Position numbers and translations under genes: made by a program. This document shows positions 46,525-55,063 of a stretch of 64,000 nucleotides of DNA, piece by piece (the first letter of the stretch is position 1; the number at the start of each line of letters is the position of its first letter). Origin of the DNA: CAYFXE01 sp964347035. GTDB lineage: Bacteria; Acidobacteriota; Aminicenantia; Aminicenantales; Aminicenantaceae. The stretch is from positions 1 to 64,000 of the forward strand of contig CAYFXE010000007.1 in assembly GCA_964347035.1 (NCBI GenBank), written 5' to 3'. The notes below the pieces were generated by a model that saw only the letters and a program-made list of their open reading frames with translations, was not told the origin of the DNA and ran no database searches.

Positions 46525-47388
46525 GTGAGAAAAGTCTTTGCGATATCAATGATCATCTTCCTGATTCCCTTGATATCTCACTCTACGAAGAGTTATGATT
46601 TTGAAGAAAAGGGAAAAATTCAAAAAATATTGAAGTTCCAGGATCCATCCCAATCCGGAGAACTCGTCGTGGACAACGTATTCGGGTCGATCGAAGTCAA
46701 AGGGTACGATGGTCAAGATGTCCAGCTCCTCGTCCACAAGACCATAAAAGCCCGGAGCGAAGACAGGATTCAGAAAGCCAAAGACGAGGTGCAACTCGAG
46801 ATAACCGAAGATGGGAACACCATCGACCTGTATGTGGACGGCCCCTTCCGCTGCCAAGATAAAAGAGGACAGTGGAAGAAGTGGCGGAATCCCGGCTACC
46901 AAGTTCACTACGACTTCGAAATCAAGGTGCCCTACAAGACAGATGTTTACCTCAAGACCGTAACTGAAGGAAATATCCTAGTTCAACACGTAGAAGGCGA
47001 ATTCGAGGTCAAGAATGTCAACGGACGTGTTGAGATGACAGATGTGGCCGGTTCAGGGGAGGCGCACACGGTCAACGGAAAAGTGGAAATTCTCTTCAGC
47101 CAGAACCCAGAATCCGACTGTTCCTTCCGCACGGTCAACGGGACGATCAAAGTCTCCTTCCGTGAGAATCTTTCGGCCGATTTTCGTCTCAAGACATTCC
47201 ACGGTGACGCCTACTCCGACTTTCCCTTCGAATACCTTCCCCTAAAACCCGCCAAGCAAGGCCGTCATCAGGGAAAATACACTTACAAAAGTGATCGTTT
47301 CACCGGTGTCCGCATCAGCCGAGGCGGACCCGAAATCAAGATGGATACCCTGAACGGGGATATCCTTATCACCAAAAGAAAATCATGA
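46525..47388 (+). CDS. Secreted DUF4097-like beta-helix protein
   Basis: 287 residues, signal peptide then repeated beta strands of the DUF4097/adhesin type: VVDNVFGSIEVKGYDG, VEGEFEVKNVNGRVEMTDVA, GEAHTVNGKVEILF and MDTLNGDILITKR, each with the N-G-x-(V/I) rung pattern. DUF4097 proteins are secreted or membrane-linked and their role is not known. GTG 46525 has AGGAGAA upstream. It is the third gene of the sigma operon, 13 bases after the anti-sigma stop, and pairs with the next gene. Confidence 0.82.
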   Translation: MRKVFAISMIIFLIPLISHSTKSYDFEEKGKIQKILKFQDPSQSGELVVDNVFGSIEVKGYDGQDVQLLVHKTIKARSEDRIQKAKDEVQLEITEDGNTIDLYVDGPFRCQDKRGQWKKWRNPGYQVHYDFEIKVPYKTDVYLKTVTEGNILVQHVEGEFEVKNVNGRVEMTDVAGSGEAHTVNGKVEILFSQNPESDCSFRTVNGTIKVSFRENLSADFRLKTFHGDAYSDFPFEYLPLKPAKQGRHQGKYTYKSDRFTGVRISRGGPEIKMDTLNGDILITKRKS

Positions 47389-47405
47389 TTATAGGAGGAT
47401 AAAAA

Positions 47406-48323
47406 ATGAAAAAGCTCAATATCGTTATTGTTTTGGGTTGTCTAGTCCTGATCGCAGGTGTTTTTTCCTTCAGCCAAGAAGGTAAGGCCGACAGGGCTAC
47501 TGTTGCTTTCAGCGACCCCTCGAAGCCCGGATTCCTCGAAGTCGGAGTCCATAGAGGCTCGATCACCGTTAAAGGATACAACGGAAAGGAGGTTATCATC
47601 GAAGCCAGAGCCATAACCAGGAAGCTCAAGGACCTCGATGAAGAAGCTCAATTAAGAAAATATTCACGCGCCGACAGAATATACGCCAGAGCCCGAACCA
47701 GGGAAAAAGATGAAGAAGAAAAAGCAAAGAAAACCGAGGGGATGCGTCTGATTCAAGCTCCCCTGGTCACAGGACTGTCGGTCGAAGAAGAGGATAACAA
47801 GATGGAAGTGGATGTTTCTTCGTTGAGACAAGCTGTGGATTTGACGCTTCAAGTGCCATATTCGACATCGCTCGAACTCAGTTCTCACACCGACGGTGAC
47901 ATAACAGTCGAAAACATCACTGGAGACATCGAGGTGAATCATCACAACGGAGCACTAAACCTCACGGGCATATCCGGGACGGTCGTGGCTCATACTTTTA
48001 GCGGAGACGTCACCGTAACATTTACCAAAGTTACTCCCGATAAGCCGATGTCTTTCAGCAATTGGACAGGCGATATCGATGTCACCCTCCCCTCCAGTGT
48101 CAAAGCGACCGTCAAGATGAAATCCGAACACGGAGAAATCTACAGCGATTTCGATATACAGATTGATACAACTGTCCAAAAAATCGAGAAGGATGAGCGC
48201 TTAGAGGGAGGTAGATACAAGATCAGCTTCGACAAGTACATCGTGGGCAAGATAAACGGCGGCGGTCCAGATTTCGTGTTCAACACCTACAGTGGAGATA
48301 TTTTGATCAGAAAGACAAAATAG
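47406..48323 (+). CDS. Second DUF4097-like secreted protein
   Basis: 305 residues, same architecture as the previous gene: signal peptide (VLGCLVLIAGVFSFSQEGKA), LEVGVHRGSITVKGYNGKEV at the start, LSSHTDGDITVENITG, DIEVNHHNGALNLTGISG and FVFNTYSGDILIRKTK at the end. A charged insertion of about 70 residues (RTREKDEEEKAKKTEG) separates the first strands from the helix and is missing from its neighbour. It is a diverged tandem duplicate. It ends 13 bases before the second miniature element. Confidence 0.82.
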   Translation: MKKLNIVIVLGCLVLIAGVFSFSQEGKADRATVAFSDPSKPGFLEVGVHRGSITVKGYNGKEVIIEARAITRKLKDLDEEAQLRKYSRADRIYARARTREKDEEEKAKKTEGMRLIQAPLVTGLSVEEEDNKMEVDVSSLRQAVDLTLQVPYSTSLELSSHTDGDITVENITGDIEVNHHNGALNLTGISGTVVAHTFSGDVTVTFTKVTPDKPMSFSNWTGDIDVTLPSSVKATVKMKSEHGEIYSDFDIQIDTTVQKIEKDERLEGGRYKISFDKYIVGKINGGGPDFVFNTYSGDILIRKTK

Positions 48324-48336
48324 AGTTTTGAGTTTC

Positions 48337-48495
48337 GGGGTCAGACCTTCATAACTTTTATAATTTTTATGATACGAAATGCTGGAAAGTCTCAATAAAC
48401 AGAGATAGTAGCGGAAAAACCTCAGATGATCGTCCCTCATCCAGAAATAGTTACAGACAAATATAAAACAATGAAAGTTATGAAGGTCTGACCCC
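48337..48495. mobile_element. Miniature inverted-repeat element, copy 2
   Basis: 159 bp with the same perfect 22-bp terminal inverted repeats as 44881-45049 (GGGGTCAGACCTTCATAACT at the left). The interior differs. Its right end overlaps the 3' end of the oxidase gene at 48478, supplying the codons for GVRPS and the stop. Confidence 0.8.
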
Positions 48496-51400
48496 GTCTT
48501 TTTTTTCTCTAAGGAAAGCAATCATTTTGGGCACAGCCAAGGGCACAACATCGGGAAGCATCTTCGGCATCAGGTTATCCATCACTTTGGGCATCATCTC
48601 GGGCATCTGTTCTAACATATAATCTGGCATCTGTACCTTCTGGGCCACCCGGTCGAGCATAGTGGGCATCACTTTAGGCATCATCCCAGGTAAAAGCTTG
48701 GGAAACAGGACCGGAAACACCGGTTTCATCATAGCGAACAGGGCATCACCGACAAACCCCAGCTTGCCCACAAACCGCATCATCCCACCCATGCCCAGAG
48801 GCATGGCATCGAGGAGCTGGGGCCACATCGTGGACATCAGGTCCGCAAATCCTTGAGGCGTCATCAAAGCGATCATGCCCTCGAAGACAGCCCACTGCCT
48901 GGAGACTTCAGGACTCGGGTCTTCGAATTCCTTTCCCAAAGCTTTGCAGGCAAACGCCGCCAGGTCATGGATACCGACAGGAAGATTCTTCTTTTCCTTA
49001 GTCACTCGAAACTGGAACTCACAGCAGGGACAAAGGGCCAGAACGGTATCAGCGTTAATCTCCTCGGCCTCATCCAATCTAATTTTTCCTACATTATGAG
49101 CGACCGGAGGGTCTTTTATCAGAGTAAGAACACCTCCGCAGCAGTGACCTTCCTGGCGATTGTGAGCCATATCTTCGTATTTAATACCGGGAATTGCCTT
49201 GATGATCTCTCGGGGCTCTTCGTACACCCCAGATACACGTCCAATGTGGCATGAGTCGTGCCAGGTCACTTTCTCCTGTATGGAATGAGTGAATTTAAAC
49301 TCACCGCTCCTTATTTTCTCGGCGACAACCTCGCTGTAGTGTTTGGCCTCGATGTCATACTCTATGCCCAATTTCTCGGCCCATTCAGCATAGGTATGGC
49401 GCCACATCATGTCGCAGGCCGGGCAGGAAGTGATAACAGTATCTGCTCCAGCGGCTTTAACTGTTTCTATGTTTTTCCTGATTATCTCCTCGAAGACATC
49501 CCACTTGCCGGCTACCAGCATGGGCGTACCACAGCAATTTTCGACATTTCCTAGACAGGTGAAATCAACTCCGGCGGCATCGAGAAGAGTGACAGAGGCT
49601 TTGCCGATGTCGTTTTCGACATAAGAAGCCGTACACCCGGCGAAATAGACATTCTTGCTCTTCACTCCCGGACCGTGTTTAGACAACAATTCTTTAGGAA
49701 ACCAGGATGTTCTGTCCTTGCGGTATCCGGCCCAAATATTCCCCTCTGCCTGAAGGGCAGCAGCCATCATCTCGAACGGAGGAAACGTCATCTCTTTTTC
49801 TTCATGGATGAGCTTTCCACGAAGCTTCATCCAGGCCGGTTCGATCGGCAATGCGGCCGAACAGCGCAGGTTGCAGAATTCGCAGGTGGTGCAGACAATC
49901 ATTGTGTCAACCATGAACTGGTTCCATTTGGCTCTTCCCTCCATGTACTCCCGTAACCAGTACCACTTCCCCCTCGGTGACTGGCTTTCCCAGCCGCGTC
50001 CGTAGAACTGATCGCATTCATCTAGGCAGTATCCACACTGAGAGCAGGCATACGCATACCAGGCCACATCAGGAGGAATGCCTCTCACGGATTTCTCAAG
50101 GCGCTCCCCCACCCGGGTGACCACGTTATTGGCGAGCGGCCTGACAAGCGGTTCAAAGACAGTGGCCACTCCGAGGGCTTTACCGACAAGACTGCCGTTT
50201 ACAACCTTATCCGGATTTAATATCCCTCGCGGATCCACCCCCTTCTTGAAAGCTTTGAGCCTTTTTGTCCTTTCCTTTCCCAGGATACTGTCTGCTTTAT
50301 TCGTGAAATACAGTCCGGTCGCGTAAGTTCGACCTCCGTACTTCTGAGCAATCTTCATGATGGTCAGCACCAGACCAAACACAAAGTTGTAAGAAAATCT
50401 CCTCTGGTCGCTGGGGATAAACCCGAGAAGGACAGCTTCTGGGTTTCCATCCCGTCCGTTCCGAATGATGACTCCTTCCTTGACGACAGGTTGGTTGACC
50501 TTGTTCTCGATTTCCTCCATGACCTTACCCAATTTCCCGAGGGGAACAACCACTTCAGCCGGAACCAAGGAAGGCCCCAATCTCTTGACCACCATCAACT
50601 TAAACCTGTTCTCCCACTCATGAGCAGCTATTCTCTGGGGGAGGATTTCGCCTTCACACTTTTTGACGATCTCAGAGAGTCTGGGAATTATTTTATCCCG
50701 ATCAGCCTCCCGAAAAGCAAGGGTGGCCACGTAAGCTGCCGGTAAGATCACTTTTTCTTCAACAGGTTTATCATGGTGAGTCATCACGGGCGCCCGGTTT
50801 TTCATCTCAGCCATCCTCGGATTGATGAAAACGACAGACCAGATGGGAAGCTTCTCCTCGATAAATTCTTGGAATATCTTGGAAAGCTTGTGGGCGTCCG
50901 GACAGGCAAAGGCCGAAACTCCGATATCCGAGAGTTTCTGGATGCGAATGGTTAATTGGCTGATGAGTCCTGTCGTTCCTTCAGCGTCAGCGATAACCTC
51001 TAAATCTTCACCAGAAAGCTCTTTGACCTCGCCATTGGGTACCACAACCCGGGCACTGACCACGTTGTCCGCAAACCAACCGTACTCATAAGATCCGATG
51101 CCGGCTCCTCCCTGGGCCAGCCAACCTCCTGCCGAGGAGGAAGGGTAGCTTGTAGGGTAAAGGCGTATGGTCAGCCTTTCGGGCATAAGTTTCCGGTCCA
51201 GTTGCTCCCAAGTGATGCCCGGCTCTACTGTTACTGTTTCCTTTTCATCATCAACAGAAATCACGTCCTTCATCCTGTAGAAGTCAATCACGATTCCTTT
51301 GCGAGAAGGAATGACTCCTCCATAACCAGAGGATCCTTTTCCTCGAGGCACAACCGGGATTTTGTTCTCGGAGGCCCACTGGACCAATTCTACCAATTCT

Positions 51401-51579
51401 TCTTCATTCTGCGGTTGAACCACAGCGTCTGGGACTGTTTTTCCGATCAGAGGTCTAAAAAGTCCTGGGATGGCAGCGATCTCATGGCTGTACAGGAGTC
51501 TTTCTGTCGGGTTGAAGTTGGCCCTCTCCTCGAATTTCTCCTCCAGCCATTTTTTATCTTTCTTGTTTAGCTTTGACAT
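48478..51579 (-). CDS. FAD-linked oxidase fused to Fe-S/CCG domains with Met-Pro-rich tail
   Basis: 1033 residues. FAD_binding_4 (about 45-200: PRGKGSSGYGGVIPSRKG, GAGIGSYEYGWFADNV) and the FAD-oxidase C-domain (to about 470) resemble glycolate or D-lactate dehydrogenases. Two 4Fe-4S sites follow (CSQCGYCLDEC near 510 and CTTCEFCNLRC near 560), then two CCG domains (NCCGTP near 680; HCCGGV near 812). It would oxidise a 2-hydroxy acid and pass electrons to a quinone or electron carrier. From about 900 an unusual tail repeats MMPKVMP, MPEMMPKVM and LMPKMLP. GGAG lies before the ATG. The last residues come from the miniature element. Confidence 0.87.
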   Translation of the reverse strand: MSKLNKKDKKWLEEKFEERANFNPTERLLYSHEIAAIPGLFRPLIGKTVPDAVVQPQNEEELVELVQWASENKIPVVPRGKGSSGYGGVIPSRKGIVIDFYRMKDVISVDDEKETVTVEPGITWEQLDRKLMPERLTIRLYPTSYPSSSAGGWLAQGGAGIGSYEYGWFADNVVSARVVVPNGEVKELSGEDLEVIADAEGTTGLISQLTIRIQKLSDIGVSAFACPDAHKLSKIFQEFIEEKLPIWSVVFINPRMAEMKNRAPVMTHHDKPVEEKVILPAAYVATLAFREADRDKIIPRLSEIVKKCEGEILPQRIAAHEWENRFKLMVVKRLGPSLVPAEVVVPLGKLGKVMEEIENKVNQPVVKEGVIIRNGRDGNPEAVLLGFIPSDQRRFSYNFVFGLVLTIMKIAQKYGGRTYATGLYFTNKADSILGKERTKRLKAFKKGVDPRGILNPDKVVNGSLVGKALGVATVFEPLVRPLANNVVTRVGERLEKSVRGIPPDVAWYAYACSQCGYCLDECDQFYGRGWESQSPRGKWYWLREYMEGRAKWNQFMVDTMIVCTTCEFCNLRCSAALPIEPAWMKLRGKLIHEEKEMTFPPFEMMAAALQAEGNIWAGYRKDRTSWFPKELLSKHGPGVKSKNVYFAGCTASYVENDIGKASVTLLDAAGVDFTCLGNVENCCGTPMLVAGKWDVFEEIIRKNIETVKAAGADTVITSCPACDMMWRHTYAEWAEKLGIEYDIEAKHYSEVVAEKIRSGEFKFTHSIQEKVTWHDSCHIGRVSGVYEEPREIIKAIPGIKYEDMAHNRQEGHCCGGVLTLIKDPPVAHNVGKIRLDEAEEINADTVLALCPCCEFQFRVTKEKKNLPVGIHDLAAFACKALGKEFEDPSPEVSRQWAVFEGMIALMTPQGFADLMSTMWPQLLDAMPLGMGGMMRFVGKLGFVGDALFAMMKPVFPVLFPKLLPGMMPKVMPTMLDRVAQKVQMPDYMLEQMPEMMPKVMDNLMPKMLPDVVPLAVPKMIAFLREKKDGVRPS

Positions 51580-51760
51580 GATTCTTCTCCTTCAAAAAAA
51601 ATCGTTTTTGCCTTTTTTAGGCTGTAAAGATTTTCCTTGAAGGCTTTATAATAAATTATATTAATATTATAATAACCTCATCAAATACTACAAGATGAAA
51701 TTACCTGCCTTTGCTGTTTTGTTTAATGAATTGCTACTTTAAATAGAATTCGCTCGCCCC

Positions 51761-53083
51761 TCAATTCAAATTATGAACACGAAGAGCATTTTCCCTCATC
51801 ACATTTTTTGCGATAATGACGGCTTTCTCTTCATTTATGATCCTTCTGTCAATAAGCTGGGACAGGGCTATGTAAAGAGCCCTTCTCGAGTTGTTGGCTG
51901 CGATCCAGAAGAACACCGGTGTTCCGGCATCGCTTCCGAACATGATCTTCTCCGAAGCTCCCGGGTAAGAAAGCCATTCGTACAGGATCTTCGACAGTTC
52001 GTCTTCGTAGATCATCCAGTTGACCGCAGAGAATTCCACGTAGATGTTTCTTTTTTCAAGCAAAGGCTTCAGTTTATCCCAGAAAGGATAGCCGGCATGG
52101 AGCATGACAATGCGTGTCTTCTCGAATTCCATGTCCGAGAAAACACTCTCCAAATTTAGAGGATTCGAATCAAGATTCTTCAACGTTGCCGTTGCCCCGA
52201 ATCCCGTATGAAAATGAACTGGCAAATCGAGTTCCCCAGCCCTCAAGAAAATATATCTGGCAATAAAGTCCTGAAGTCTTTTATACCTCTCCCAGCTCGA
52301 AATTTTTCCCACCATACCCTCTTTGAAAATCACGACAGCTTCCGACCTATCTACCTTGTCAAACCAAAGAGTCCTGATATAAGCGCTCCCGACTTTCAAG
52401 GCCTTCGCACCATTCTTCTCATAATCAAAGAGAAGCTGGTCGATTAACTCCAAGTAAGCATCCAAATCAATGATTTGGATGTCATGCTTTTTGGACAGTC
52501 CTTCTACTCTTTTATAATAGCCTGTTAAGGCTTCTTTAAGGTCGGCATTTATGGATTTTATTAGTGATGGTTCAAGGGGATAAAACAGGGAATCGACAAA
52601 CGGAACCCAAAGAACTCTCTCCGGATCGAGGTCTTTCTTGGCTGAGCCTGAGTTCGAAAAAACTTTTTCAATCCCACAAATATCAAGCATTTTGTTAAAA
52701 GCTTGTCTCTTTCCGCTCTTCCAGAATTCTAAGGAGAGCTTTTCCAGATCAGGCATGTCTTCATCGGAAACGTCATCTTTATCAAAACCATAGATCTTTT
52801 TAAGAGCTTCGGCCTGCATCGTATCAAAAACGCCAATTCTTTCTTTTTTTGTAGGCCAGAATGGCCTCCCAATCAAAGGCTCCAAGGTGGGATACCGGTC
52901 CCTTTCTTCATATTTGACATGGCCAGCTACAGGATGGGCATGATCATCGATAAGCTGAATTTTTTCAATAATACGGAAGAGCTTTTCGTACTTCATATTT
53001 TCCGCTGCCGAACCAGTAAAAATCATGTTCGCAGCGAAAAAGATGAACAATAACTTTAAAAAATGCTGTGTAATCTTCCTCAT
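51761..53083 (-). CDS. Secreted amidohydrolase_2-type TIM-barrel hydrolase
   Basis: 440 residues with a signal peptide (FIFFAANMIFTGSAAE). The metal site of the amidohydrolase-2 group is recognisable: LIDDHAHPVAG near the N-terminus, DLPVHFHTGFG in the middle, IVMLHAGYPFW, and FGSDAGTPVFFW with the terminal Asp. These enzymes hydrolyse or decarboxylate small molecules; substrate unknown. GAGGGAAGA lies before the ATG. It stands alone between the oxidase and the GerW genes. Confidence 0.8.
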   Translation of the reverse strand: MRKITQHFLKLLFIFFAANMIFTGSAAENMKYEKLFRIIEKIQLIDDHAHPVAGHVKYEERDRYPTLEPLIGRPFWPTKKERIGVFDTMQAEALKKIYGFDKDDVSDEDMPDLEKLSLEFWKSGKRQAFNKMLDICGIEKVFSNSGSAKKDLDPERVLWVPFVDSLFYPLEPSLIKSINADLKEALTGYYKRVEGLSKKHDIQIIDLDAYLELIDQLLFDYEKNGAKALKVGSAYIRTLWFDKVDRSEAVVIFKEGMVGKISSWERYKRLQDFIARYIFLRAGELDLPVHFHTGFGATATLKNLDSNPLNLESVFSDMEFEKTRIVMLHAGYPFWDKLKPLLEKRNIYVEFSAVNWMIYEDELSKILYEWLSYPGASEKIMFGSDAGTPVFFWIAANNSRRALYIALSQLIDRRIINEEKAVIIAKNVMRENALRVHNLN

Positions 53084-53265
53084 TCTTCCCTCACGTTTGA
53101 ACCATAAAATATCACAGTCTGGGATATTTTCAAGTTATAGAGAAGTCCATGACACTGAGAATGTCAGGATGAATGATAGATGGAGGAGGGCCCTCTTGTT
53201 GTCCTCTGACGTAGAGAAATCTCCTTTCGATTTATTCCAATCGATAATCTAATTTTGCTTCTTGA

Positions 53266-54213
53266 CTACTCGATCTCCGCCAGAGCCTTGGCGGCATCTT
53301 TATACTCAGGATTCAATTCGAGAGCCTTCTTGAACGCCTCCTTGGCTTTATCCATCTCACCTATCTTTTTATAAGCCAATCCGAGGTGATAGTAGGCCTC
53401 GGGGAAGGGTTCCTTCTTACAGGCAAATTCAAGATCCTCGATCGCACCGACCAGATCCCCGCCAAAGCCCGGAGGAGCCACCGTGCGCCCCACACCACGG
53501 CCGAAATGAGCCATGGCATTGTCTGGATCCAATTGGAGGGCCTTCTCGTATTCCTCCATGGCGCCCATGCCGTATTTCATCATGTCCATCGGATTCCCGG
53601 ACGAAGCAAGACTGCCCAAGATATTCCCTTTCCAGGCATGGAGATCGGCGTTATTCGGGTCAGCAGCGAGTAAAGAATCCACGACTCCCAGAGCCTCCGA
53701 GTATTTTTCCTCTCCAAAGAGCTTTTTAACCTGATCCAAAGAGCCTTCTCCTGCAGCCGTTTTAGACTTCTCTGTCTCTTTCTTCTGAGTGGGTGGTTTA
53801 TCCTTAGCTTCAGATTTCTGTCCCATTATTTGAGGAAGATACTGGATCAGCATCGGCAACATTTGCATGAAGAAGGACGGCTTTTTTTCTTCCAGTGGAA
53901 AAAGTTCCGCCCGAACATCATCTCCCTCGATGACCAAAACGCCGAGAGGGATGGTCTTACCTCCCATTCCTCCCCCGTAGCCCATCATGGCTCCACCGGC
54001 ACCGATGCCATAAGAAATCTTAGAAAAGGGGATGATAATCGCCTTTCCCTCTTGGATGGGTTTGCCGATGACAGAGCTGACCTTGATGATTGACATCATC
54101 TTGTCAAAGCTCATAAAGGCTTCGTCCACGGCTGACTTCCCTTGGGCCATAAGAAGACCAGAGAAAAGAAAAAGCGTGGCTGTCATGACTGCAAAACATC
54201 GTTTAATCCTCAT
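53266..54213 (-). CDS. Exported GerW/YtfJ-domain protein with TPR repeats
   Basis: 315 residues: signal peptide (LFLFSGLLMAQG), a GerW/YtfJ-like domain (about 45-115: GKPIQEGKAIIIPFSKISYG, GGMMGYGG-type glycine run), a charged linker, then TPRs (YSEALGVVDSLLAADPNNAD, EKALQLDPDNAMAHFGRG, YYHLGLAYKKIGEMDKA, KKALELNPEYKDAAK). GerW is known as a spore protein in Bacillus, but the domain is widespread in non-spore formers without a known role. Here it is exported and fused to TPRs. GGAGG lies 7 bases before the ATG. The smaller GerW gene is 10 bases upstream. Confidence 0.78.
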   Translation of the reverse strand: MRIKRCFAVMTATLFLFSGLLMAQGKSAVDEAFMSFDKMMSIIKVSSVIGKPIQEGKAIIIPFSKISYGIGAGGAMMGYGGGMGGKTIPLGVLVIEGDDVRAELFPLEEKKPSFFMQMLPMLIQYLPQIMGQKSEAKDKPPTQKKETEKSKTAAGEGSLDQVKKLFGEEKYSEALGVVDSLLAADPNNADLHAWKGNILGSLASSGNPMDMMKYGMGAMEEYEKALQLDPDNAMAHFGRGVGRTVAPPGFGGDLVGAIEDLEFACKKEPFPEAYYHLGLAYKKIGEMDKAKEAFKKALELNPEYKDAAKALAEIE

Positions 54214-54223
54214 CGTAACCTCC

Positions 54224-54607
54224 TTATTTTCGGGGAATCTTGCCCACGCTGATGAACTTCACGCCGACCTTGCTGATGATGACGAACCCTATCGGCTTGG
54301 CGTTTCCGCTGATGTAGAAACCACTGCCTCCCATCATCTGACCTCCAGGAGCACCGCCGCCGCCGCCGCCGAACCCGACTTCAACCATGATGATCGGGAT
54401 GATTGTCATCTTCCCTACCTTGACGGGATCGCCGACAACGTTTTTGACGTGGAGACCGGTAGAGAGCCGTTCTGTCATACCTTTAGTCATGGTCGAAATG
54501 AGATCAGCCGCTTTCTCCTGGGCTTTCGGCTTTTCTTGTGACAAAGACACACTCACCAAGAATAACAGCACGAATACGCCCAGGGTCATAATCGTTTTTC
54601 CCTTCAA
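54224..54607 (-). CDS. Small exported GerW/YtfJ-domain protein
   Basis: 127 residues, signal peptide (TLGVFVLLFLVSVSLSQ) followed only by the GerW domain: GLHVKNVVGDPVKVGKMTII, PIIMVEVGFGGGGGG, ISGNAKPIGFVIISKVG. It is the single-domain partner of the next gene and they are probably one operon. TTG 54607 is chosen as start because a perfect GGAGG lies 7 bases before it; an upstream in-frame ATG gives no such site. Confidence 0.78.
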   Translation of the reverse strand: MKGKTIMTLGVFVLLFLVSVSLSQEKPKAQEKAADLISTMTKGMTERLSTGLHVKNVVGDPVKVGKMTIIPIIMVEVGFGGGGGGAPGGQMMGGSGFYISGNAKPIGFVIISKVGVKFISVGKIPRK

Positions 54608-54869
54608 TGTCGCACCTCCTTTTTTGATTGTAATGTTCATTAAAAAATAAATTCATCACATCCGCTATTTTCTCTAGACGCGATGACAATTTATATGAAC
54701 CCGTCCCTCCCCTGATGTTCATGACGTCTTTTTTTCTTTATATAACACCTTACATTATGAGGAAAAGAAACGGGAAGTTAAAGAAAAATTCATATGCCTT
54801 TCCTCGTTGTGTATACGAATGCTGACAAACAAAGTTTTACTCGATATTCAAGATTTTTTCAACAGAAAA

Positions 54870-55063
54870 AGGTGGTCAGTTTTCAGTGGTCAGTAGTCAG
54901 TTATCAGTTTTCGGTTATCAGTAAAGAAATATTTTTTTCTTTAACTGGGAACTATCTTACTGATTCAATTATCATATTTCAGTTTTCAATCATTAATAGC
55001 CAAAAAAAAATCTTATCTTAATCTGAGAACTGATGACTGATAACTGAATGACTGAGTTACTGG
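54870..55063. repeat. CAGTTATCAGT/CAGTAACTCAGT repeat element
   Basis: Left part: GGTCAGTTTTCAGTGGTCAG, TAGTCAGTTATCAGTTTTCG. Right part, inverted: GAACTGATGACTGATAACTG and AATGACTGAGTTACTGG. It fills most of the 449-base space between the GerW and MenC genes (54608-55056) and overlaps the MenC stop. The first part of the space (to about 54840) shows nothing. Confidence 0.7.
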
